This document shows, piece by piece, positions 57,643 through 64,000 of a DNA stretch of 64,000 nt. The DNA is from Gaiellasilicea sp963784895 (GTDB lineage Bacteria; Actinomycetota; Thermoleophilia; Gaiellales; Gaiellaceae). The translations under genes were made by a program, and so were the position numbers. The DNA is taken from contig CAWATM010000010.1 in assembly GCA_963784895.1 (NCBI GenBank), positions 1-64,000 on the forward strand, read 5' to 3'. The notes under the pieces are model-generated. The model was not told the origin of the DNA and ran no database searches. It saw only the letters and a list, made by a program, of their open reading frames with translations. Positions within the stretch are counted from its first letter, which is position 1. Every line of letters starts with the position of its first letter.

Positions 57643-58196
57643 TCCTCGCCGCCACCACAACCAACGACGACCTGCTCGGAGGAGTCAACGACTTCTTCGA
57701 CTCGGGCGCCTGGATGGTGATCCGCAACCTCACCATCTTCTTCGTCGCCGTCTTCTGGCTCGCGACCGCGTACTGGGTCTACAAGGACGCCAAGCGCCGG
57801 ATCGACGATCCGTGGCTCGTCGCGATGGCGACGGTGCTCGGCCTGATCCCGCCGTTCGTCGGCCCGATCATCTACCTCTTCTTCCGCCCACCCGAGTACA
57901 TCGAGGACGTGCGCGAGCGCGAGCTCGAGATTCGCGCGATGGAGGACCGGCTGGCCAAACGCGATCTGCACTGCCCGGTCTGCCGCGCCGCGGTCGAGTC
58001 GACCTTCCTCGTCTGCCCGGTCTGCACGACGCGGCTCAAGCAGGCCTGCGTGAAGTGCAACGCGCCGCTCGAAGCGCTCTGGCAGATCTGCCCGCATTGC
58101 GCGACGCCCGTCGTGACACCGAGCCTCCCCGGCATCGACGACACGATCGCGGACAGCTGGACGGCTCCCCGAAAGCGCGCGGCCGGCGACGAGTAA
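57639..58196 (+). CDS. Membrane protein with double zinc ribbon, 185 aa
   Basis: Two hydrophobic helices (about 26-46 and 61-83) with a short basic loop, then a coiled segment and a DZANK-type double zinc ribbon with four CxxC pairs: CPVC, CPVC, CVKC, CPHC (about residues 107-160). The acidic tail ends in AGDE. The GTG at 57639 overlaps the microprotein stop. Function unknown; the ribbon faces the cytoplasm and could bind nucleic acid or protein. Confidence 0.8.
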   Translation: MILAATTTNDDLLGGVNDFFDSGAWMVIRNLTIFFVAVFWLATAYWVYKDAKRRIDDPWLVAMATVLGLIPPFVGPIIYLFFRPPEYIEDVRERELEIRAMEDRLAKRDLHCPVCRAAVESTFLVCPVCTTRLKQACVKCNAPLEALWQICPHCATPVVTPSLPGIDDTIADSWTAPRKRAAGDE

Positions 58197-58208
58197 CATC
58201 CCGGCCCG

Positions 58209-58628
58209 ATGGCCGTCGAGCGCACCCTGATCCTGATCAAGCCGGACGCGACCGAGCGCGCGCTCTCGGGGGAGCTCCTCGCCCGGATCGAGCGGCGCGG
58301 CTTCACCGTCGTCGGCGGCAAGCTCCTCCGCGTCAGCGCGGAGCTCGGCAAGGAGCACTACGCCGAGCACAGCGAGAAGCCGTTCTTCGGCGAGCTCGTC
58401 ACTTTCATCACCTCCGCGCCGACGTGGGCGCTCGTCGTCGAGGGCGAGGGCGCGATCACGACGATGCGAAAGACGATCGGCGCGACGAACCCGGCCGACG
58501 CCGAGCCCGGCACGATCCGCGGCGACTACGCCACCTCGATGCCGAACAACCTCATCCACGGCTCCGACTCGCCTGAGTCGGCCGAGCGCGAGATCTCGCT
58601 CTGGTTCGCGCAGGATGAGCTCGTCTGA
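58209..58628 (+). CDS. ndk: Nucleoside diphosphate kinase, 139 aa
   Basis: Transfers the gamma phosphate between nucleotides. N-terminal ERTLILIKPDATERALSGELLARIERRGFTVVGGKLL, and the phospho-His in NNLIHGSDSPESAEREISLWF near residue 117, identify it. Length is standard. TAACAT ends 9 nt before the ATG. It overlaps the next gene by 14 nt. Confidence 0.97.
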   Translation: MAVERTLILIKPDATERALSGELLARIERRGFTVVGGKLLRVSAELGKEHYAEHSEKPFFGELVTFITSAPTWALVVEGEGAITTMRKTIGATNPADAEPGTIRGDYATSMPNNLIHGSDSPESAEREISLWFAQDELV

Positions 58629-59379
58629 GCTGCCCGAGTACGCGGTCCGCAACCGCGCCCGCTGGACCCGGACGAACGAGGAGTACTCGCACGACCACGG
58701 GCTGCGCGCGTGGCGGGAGGAGGAGATCAGCTGGGGCTTGTGGGGAGTGCGCGAGTCCGAGCTGAACGTGCTCCCCGACGTCGCCGGCAAGGACGTCGTC
58801 GAGCTCGGCTGCGGCACGGCGTACTTCTCCGCGTGGCTCGCCCGCCGCGGCGCGCGCCCGGTCGGCGTCGACGTCACGCCCGCGCAGCTCGAGACGGCGC
58901 GGCGCCTGCAGGCCGAGACGGGAATCGAGTTCCCGTTGCTCGAGGCGAACGCCGAGGACGTGCCGCTGCCGGAAGCCTCTTTCGACCTCGCGCTCTCCGA
59001 GTACGGCGCCTCGATCTGGTGCGACCCGTTCCGCTGGATCCCGGAGGCGGCGCGGCTCCTGCGGCCGGGCGGCGAGCTCGTCTTCCTGCGCAACTCGACG
59101 CTCTCGATGCTGTGCGCCGCGCTCGACGGCTGGCACGAGACGCTGCAGCGGCCGCAGCGAGGGCTCAACCGGATCGACTGGGAGGACGACCAGACGTCGG
59201 AGTTCCACCTCCCGCTCGGCGCGCTCTTCGACGTGCTCCGCGCCGCCGGCTTCGACGTCCTCGACATCAAGGAGCTGTACGCGCCGGAGGACGCCGAGAA
59301 GGCGGAGTACTACCACTCGGACCCGGAGTGGGCGAAGCGCTGGCCGTGGGAGGAGATCTGGCGGGCGCGGAAGCGGTGA
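58615..59379 (+). CDS. Class I SAM-dependent methyltransferase, 254 aa
   Basis: A Rossmann-fold methyltransferase with the motif I VVELGCGTAYFSAWLARRG (about residues 61-79), motif II/III GVDVTPAQLETARRL and the post-motif ANAEDVPLPEASFDLALSEYGASIWCDP. The substrate is not predictable. The ATG at 58615 overlaps the ndk end. The gene is followed by Maf, with which it shares a GTGA overlap, so both belong to one operon. Confidence 0.85.
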   Translation: MSSSELPEYAVRNRARWTRTNEEYSHDHGLRAWREEEISWGLWGVRESELNVLPDVAGKDVVELGCGTAYFSAWLARRGARPVGVDVTPAQLETARRLQAETGIEFPLLEANAEDVPLPEASFDLALSEYGASIWCDPFRWIPEAARLLRPGGELVFLRNSTLSMLCAALDGWHETLQRPQRGLNRIDWEDDQTSEFHLPLGALFDVLRAAGFDVLDIKELYAPEDAEKAEYYHSDPEWAKRWPWEEIWRARKR

Positions 59380-59969
59380 GCTCGCACGTTGCCGAGCCGA
59401 TCCTGCTCGCGTCGACGAGCCCCCAGCGGCGCGTGATCCTCGAGCAGCTCGGGATCCCGTTCGACGTCGTCGCGCCCGAGTACGAGGAGCACGACCCTCC
59501 GGACGCCGATCCGGTCGACCTCGTCCGCGAGCACGCCCGCGGGAAGGCGCGCTCGGTGGCAGCTGAGGCGGGCGAGCGGCCGGTACTCGGCGTCGACACG
59601 TCGGTCTGGCTCGAGGGCTCGCTCTACGGCAAGCCCGCCGATGCGACCGATGCCGAGCGGATGCTGGAGCGGCTGGCAGGGAAGACGCACACGGTCGTCT
59701 CCGGCCTCTGCCTGCGTACGCCCGGCTGGGAGGTGGTCGAGCACGAGTCGACCCTCGTCACCTTCCGTGAGCTGACGCCGCGCGAGCTCGCCCATCACCT
59801 GGCCCACGGTGAGTGGGAAGGGCGCGCCGGCGCCTACGCGATCCAGGGCCGCGGCGCCGCGCTCGTGGAGCGGATCGAGGGCGACTACCTCAATGTCGTC
59901 GGCCTGCCGGCGGCGTTGCTCGTGAAGCTGCTCGCCGAGCGCTTCCCCGGCACCTACGGCCTCGGCTAG
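59376..59969 (+). CDS. maf: Maf-like nucleotide pyrophosphatase, 197 aa
   Basis: A Maf/YhdE-family nucleoside triphosphate pyrophosphatase, which removes non-canonical dTTP/UTP analogues. N-terminal LLASTSPQRRVILEQLGIPFDVVAPEYEE holds the SxR motif, VLGVDTSVWLEGSLYGKPADATDAERMLERLAGKTHTVVSGLCL the central Asp/Lys part, and EWEGRAGAYAIQGRGAALVERIEGDYLNVVGLP the C-terminal part. It differs from classical Maf in having SVWL after the VDT motif. GTG 59376 overlaps the previous stop. Confidence 0.9.
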   Translation: MSSHVAEPILLASTSPQRRVILEQLGIPFDVVAPEYEEHDPPDADPVDLVREHARGKARSVAAEAGERPVLGVDTSVWLEGSLYGKPADATDAERMLERLAGKTHTVVSGLCLRTPGWEVVEHESTLVTFRELTPRELAHHLAHGEWEGRAGAYAIQGRGAALVERIEGDYLNVVGLPAALLVKLLAERFPGTYGLG

Positions 59970-60577
59970 CGGGAGGCCGCCGGAGCCGGGGACAGGCCCG
60001 GGGACAGTCCCCCTGGGGTCGGGCGCTCGACACCGTCCTGGACGAAGCGGCAGAAGCGGCTCCTCGCCACCTCGGGGTCGGCTCCGAAGTAGGCGAGGAC
60101 GCGCTCGACCGCGACGAACGTGCTTGGAGGCTCGAGGCCGGCACACGTCCGGTAGCTGCTCCAGCGCCAGTGCTCCGGCCGCGCGCAGAGACCGGCCCGG
60201 ACTGGATTCAGCAGGACGTAGCGGATCGACCCCGGCAGGTGCCCCTCCTCGAGGATTGGCTTCGCGTGGAATCGACCCTGGAAGAGATGGCCGCGGTACC
60301 CGTGCTCTCGATTGAACCGCTGCGCATAGAGGCCGTTCGCGCGGTGCATGGCGACCGAGAGCTGATCGACGCTCGCATCGACGACCAGATGAACATGATT
60401 CGGCATCAAGCAGTAGGCGAGCACGCTCCAGTCCGCCGCATCGCGCGTGACGTGGTCGAGCAGCACCAGATACCCGCGGGCATCGCGTTCGGAGTGGAAC
60501 AGCGGCGTGCGCCGAATCGTGCGGCAGGTGACGTGGGCGAGCCCGCCCGGAAGCTCGCTGCGCGGCCGTCGACTCAT
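59966..60577 (-). CDS. REP-associated tyrosine transposase (RAYT), 203 aa
   Basis: A Y1-type HUH single-strand nuclease of the TnpA_REP group. The HUH motif is MPNHVHLVVD (about residue 59) and the catalytic Tyr probably lies in the segment NGLYAQRFN (about 84), with YRGHLFQGRFHAKPI following. Domesticated relatives move or maintain REP repeats. It is flanked by an inverted 24-bp REP pair at 59988-60012 (inside its 3' coding end) and 60655-60678 (upstream). No other transposon gene is present. It sits on the opposite strand to the maf and mreB genes. Confidence 0.9.
   Translation of the reverse strand: MSRRPRSELPGGLAHVTCRTIRRTPLFHSERDARGYLVLLDHVTRDAADWSVLAYCLMPNHVHLVVDASVDQLSVAMHRANGLYAQRFNREHGYRGHLFQGRFHAKPILEEGHLPGSIRYVLLNPVRAGLCARPEHWRWSSYRTCAGLEPPSTFVAVERVLAYFGADPEVARSRFCRFVQDGVERPTPGGLSPGLSPAPAASR
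59988..60012. repeat. REP element, left copy, in the RAYT coding end
   Basis: A GC-rich element of alternating GGGGAC/GTCCCC words (GGGGAC-AGGCCC-GGGGAC-AGTCCCC). Its reverse complement recurs at 60655-60678 with 24 of 25 bases matching. It encodes the last residues of RAYT (GLSPGLSP). Confidence 0.85.
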
Positions 60578-60654
60578 CCCTCGACGGTACGTCTACAGGC
60601 TGCGTCCGCCTCGAATCGTTGCGCTCTCGATGCGAAGTTGTTGCAGCTCCGTTC

Positions 60655-60678
60655 GGGGACTGTCCCCGGGCCTGTCCC
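60655..60678. repeat. REP element, right copy, upstream of the RAYT gene
   Basis: Inverted counterpart of the left copy, 78 bp before the RAYT start and about 60 bp before mreB. Together they form the ends of a REPIN-like unit around the transposase. Confidence 0.85.
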
Positions 60679-60739
60679 TGCCTTTAGGAGCCCGCGCGTC
60701 CGTTCGTCGGACCGGAGCAGGCTAGACTCGACCGCGGGT

Positions 60740-61795
<1,056 letters not shown>

Positions 61796-61833
61796 AGGCA
61801 ATCCCCCCAGGCGCCTCCGAAGAGGCCGCTACC

Positions 61834-62790
61834 ATGCGCAGTTCCGTGCCACGCAACCGCACCGCAAGATCGGCGGTGCTGGGCCTCCCCGTCCGGCGTC
61901 CCGCCCCGCGATCGCTTTCCTCCCGCAGCACCAGTGCCCTCCGGCGCCGGCTCGTGCTGGGGCTGCTCGTCCTGCTCGCGCTCGCGCTGATCACCGTCTC
62001 TTTCCGCGAGAGCTCCGACGGCCCGCTGCACGACGCGCAGGGCGCAGCCGCGAGCGCGCTCCAGCCGCTCGAGGTCGGCGTCGAGCGTGTGGCGCGGCCG
62101 TTCCGCGACGCCTGGGGCTGGACGAAGGACCTCTTCAACGCGCGCTCCGAGAACGAGGAGCTGCGGGCCGAGAACGAGTTGTTGAAGCAGCAGGTGATCC
62201 AGAACGAATCGGCGCTGCAGCAGAACGTCATCCTCCAGCAGCTGCTCGAGTACCGGGACTCCCCCTCCTTCCCCGTCGACTACGACGGCGTCGCGGCCGA
62301 GGTGATCGCGCGGCCGTCCTCCGCGTTCGAGCAGGAGATCGTCGTCAGCGCCGGCTCGTCCGACGGCGTGGAGGTCAACGCTGCGGTCGTCACCGCGGAC
62401 GGTTTCGTCGGCACCGTCACGAAGGTGACCAGCGGTGCCGCGCGCGTCCGCTTGCTCACCGACGAGTCGAGCGCCGTCTCCTCCGTCGACCTCCGCACGC
62501 GAGCCTCGGGCGTCGTCCTGCACGGCCAGTCCGGCAACTCGCTCGTGCTCGACCGGGTCTCGAAGCGGGAGGTCGTCCACGTCGGCGACGAGATCGTCAC
62601 CGCCGGCTGGCGCACCGGCGGCCTCGCGTCGCTCTACCCGAAGGGGATCACGATCGGCCGCGTCTCCTTCGTCGGCGGGCTCAGCACCGACCTCTGGCAG
62701 CAGGTGCTGATCGAGTCCGACGTCGACTTCGCCGCCCTCGACTCGGTGCTCGTGCTCGTGCCGAAGCGACCGATGCCGGAGCTGCCGTGA
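61834..62790 (+). CDS. mreC: Rod-shape protein MreC, 318 aa
   Basis: Membrane protein with a cytoplasmic Arg/Ser-rich N-terminus, one helix (about residues 39-58), a coiled coil (about 85-140; SENEELRAENELLKQQVIQNESALQQNVILQQLLEY), and a beta-barrel domain (about 150-305; VIARPSSAFEQEIVVSAGSSDGV, VTADGFVGTVTKV). It links MreB and PBP2 outside the membrane. Length is standard. It starts 38 nt after mreB and overlaps mreD by 4 nt. Confidence 0.93.
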   Translation: MRSSVPRNRTARSAVLGLPVRRPAPRSLSSRSTSALRRRLVLGLLVLLALALITVSFRESSDGPLHDAQGAAASALQPLEVGVERVARPFRDAWGWTKDLFNARSENEELRAENELLKQQVIQNESALQQNVILQQLLEYRDSPSFPVDYDGVAAEVIARPSSAFEQEIVVSAGSSDGVEVNAAVVTADGFVGTVTKVTSGAARVRLLTDESSAVSSVDLRTRASGVVLHGQSGNSLVLDRVSKREVVHVGDEIVTAGWRTGGLASLYPKGITIGRVSFVGGLSTDLWQQVLIESDVDFAALDSVLVLVPKRPMPELP

Positions 62791-63314
62791 GCTTCACCGA
62801 GGGAGCCGTCGTCGCCGCAATCGTCTTCGTCTCCGCGCTGCTGCAGGTGACGCTCTTCGCCACGCTCGACGTCGCCGGCGGCGTCGCCGACGTGCTGCTG
62901 CTGGCCCTGCTCTCGATCGCGCTCCTGCGCGGCGCGGTCGTCGGCTCCCTCGCCGGCTTCTTCGGCGGCCTGCTCGTCGACGTGCTCACGCTCGACACGC
63001 TCGGGGTCTCCGCCCTGCTCTACGCTCTCGCGGGCTACTGGGCTGGGCGCTACGGCGAGACGACCGGCCGTGACCGTGCGTACGCGCCGCTGCTGACCGT
63101 GCTCGTCGCGACGATCGCGATTGCCTACGTCGGCTACGGCCTCCACTTTCTGCTCGGCGAGGAGCTGTCCGCGCGTCGCGCGCTTCTCGAGACGCTGCTG
63201 CCGACGCTCGTGCTCAACCTCGCGGTCGCGAAGCCCGTCTTCGCGCTCTGCCGGTCGGCGCTCCGCCGTGCTTCAGTCCCCGACCGCGTCAGCCAGGTGA
63301 AGCTCCTTGGCTAG
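62787..63314 (+). CDS. mreD: Rod-shape protein MreD, 175 aa
   Basis: Five to six hydrophobic helices fill the protein, with the family segment VVGSLAGFFGGLLVDVLTLDTLGVSALLYALAGYWAGR. GTG 62787 overlaps the mreC stop (GTGA), and the end overlaps the PBP2 start by 8 nt. A membrane partner of MreB and MreC. Confidence 0.9.
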   Translation: MSFTEGAVVAAIVFVSALLQVTLFATLDVAGGVADVLLLALLSIALLRGAVVGSLAGFFGGLLVDVLTLDTLGVSALLYALAGYWAGRYGETTGRDRAYAPLLTVLVATIAIAYVGYGLHFLLGEELSARRALLETLLPTLVLNLAVAKPVFALCRSALRRASVPDRVSQVKLLG

Positions 63315-64000
63315 CTCCTACCCCGAGCGCCGCTCGCCGTCGGGCCGCTTCCTTCCGCCGGATCCCAAGGCGGCGGAGCCGTACCGGTTCACGCCGCAGC
63401 TGGCGCTGCGCGTCGGCGTCCTGGGCGGCCTGGCGCTGATCATCTTCGCGATCCTCTTCCTGCGCCTCTGGTCGCTGCAGGTGCTCTCCGGCGACCGGTA
63501 CCTGAACGCGGCCCAGAACAACCAGCTGCGGACGATCCGCGTCGAGGCGCAGCGCGGCTCGATCGTCGACCGCTCCGGCCGAACGATCGTCTCGAACGTC
63601 CCCGGCACCGCGGTGCGGATCTGGACCGCCGACCTGCCGCAGGAGGGCCGCTACGCGATGTTCAAGCGGCTTTCGAAGATCCTGCGCGTGCCGCTGCCGC
63701 GGCTGACCAGGGCGCTCGAGGAGAACAAGGGCGACCCGCTGACGCCGATCCTCGTCAAGACCGCCGTCCACGAGGACCAGGTGGCGACGCTGCTCGAGCA
63801 CCGCGCCGACTTCCCGGGGGTCGAGATCACGAGCACCTATCTCCGCGACTACGAGCACAAGGCGCTGGCGGCGCAGCTGCTCGGCTACGTCGGCGAGGTG
63901 TCGCCGGAGGAGCTCGAGCGCCTGGAGCGCTCCAAGGACCGCGACATCCGCGGCGGCGAGAAGATCGGCAAGACCGGTGTCGAGGCGGCGTTCGACGGCT
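63307..64000 (+). CDS. mrdA: Penicillin-binding protein 2 (MrdA-like), N-terminal part
   Basis: The first 231 codons of a class B transpeptidase, cut by the window edge. A cytoplasmic Arg/Pro-rich part is followed by a membrane helix (about residues 35-60) and the dimerisation domain opening VEAQRGSIVDRSGRTIVSNVPGTAVRIW, LLGYVGEVSPEELERLERSKDRDIRGGEKIGKTGVEAAFDG. The catalytic SxxK lies beyond the window. A TTG start at 63307 overlaps mreD and gives LASSYPERRS. It completes the mreBCD-PBP2 operon for cell elongation. Confidence 0.9.
   Translation, partial: MASSYPERRSPSGRFLPPDPKAAEPYRFTPQLALRVGVLGGLALIIFAILFLRLWSLQVLSGDRYLNAAQNNQLRTIRVEAQRGSIVDRSGRTIVSNVPGTAVRIWTADLPQEGRYAMFKRLSKILRVPLPRLTRALEENKGDPLTPILVKTAVHEDQVATLLEHRADFPGVEITSTYLRDYEHKALAAQLLGYVGEVSPEELERLERSKDRDIRGGEKIGKTGVEAAFDG

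Overview
This is a high-GC, gene-dense bacterial chromosome segment. I infer a monoderm actinobacterium, most like the deep-branching Thermoleophilia (Gaiellales/Solirubrobacterales). The base composition and GTG/TTG starts fit. So does a full type IV pilus (T4P) set with PilM, PilN and PilO but no PilQ secretin gene in view. The rod-shape genes mreBCD plus PBP2 and the tig-clpP-clpX block are typical bacterial housekeeping. No ribosomal RNA is present, so the taxonomic call is an inference.

Layout. 0-4 kb: small membrane proteins, a CoA-binding protein and a NatAB-like ABC exporter. 4.1-6.2 kb: an MFS drug exporter with a palindromic operator and a frameshifted TetR repressor. 6.3-7.6 kb: tRNA-Tyr and a geranylgeranyl-reductase-family flavoprotein. 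7.6-26.5 kb: the T4P locus. It holds pilT1, a transglycosylase-M23 fusion, a PASTA protein, two prepilin-like proteins, pilD, pilB, the pilA operon (minus strand), pilT2-pilM-pilN-pilO-pilP-like, a PilV-like prepilin and pilC. A cupin and a kinase-like gene sit inside it. 26.6-34.6 kb: mixed accessory genes. 34.6-43 kb: seven tRNA genes occur in the whole window and six lie here, with a broken CtaG-like gene, an orphan DppB-type permease, PhoD, an AI-2E-family protein, a CAP-domain protein and a 172-bp tandem repeat. 43-48.4 kb: phosphatases, then tig-clpP-clpX. 48.4-54 kb: a TPR adenylate cyclase, two PaaI-like thioesterases, a GGT-like gene and an HxlR regulator. 54-64 kb: valS, folC (damaged), ndk, a methyltransferase, maf, a RAYT transposase flanked by REP repeats, then mreB-mreC-mreD and a PBP2 gene cut by the window edge.

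How it works together. The T4P genes encode assembly and retraction motors (PilB, two PilT), the platform (PilC), the alignment complex (PilM/N/O/P-like), prepilins with their peptidase (PilD), and a wall hydrolase that could open peptidoglycan for a pilus crossing a thick wall. Up to seven T4P transcription starts carry the same element, T-N-N-A, 16 nt, then GCCGAT. This matches the FliA/WhiG sigma consensus and suggests that one alternative sigma factor commands the regulon. By contrast, more than a dozen non-pilus genes have a TANNNT box 6-9 nt before their start codon, the signature of leaderless transcripts from the housekeeping promoter. Three genes (TetR, CtaG, folC) carry single-base insertions, which are either real decay or assembly errors.
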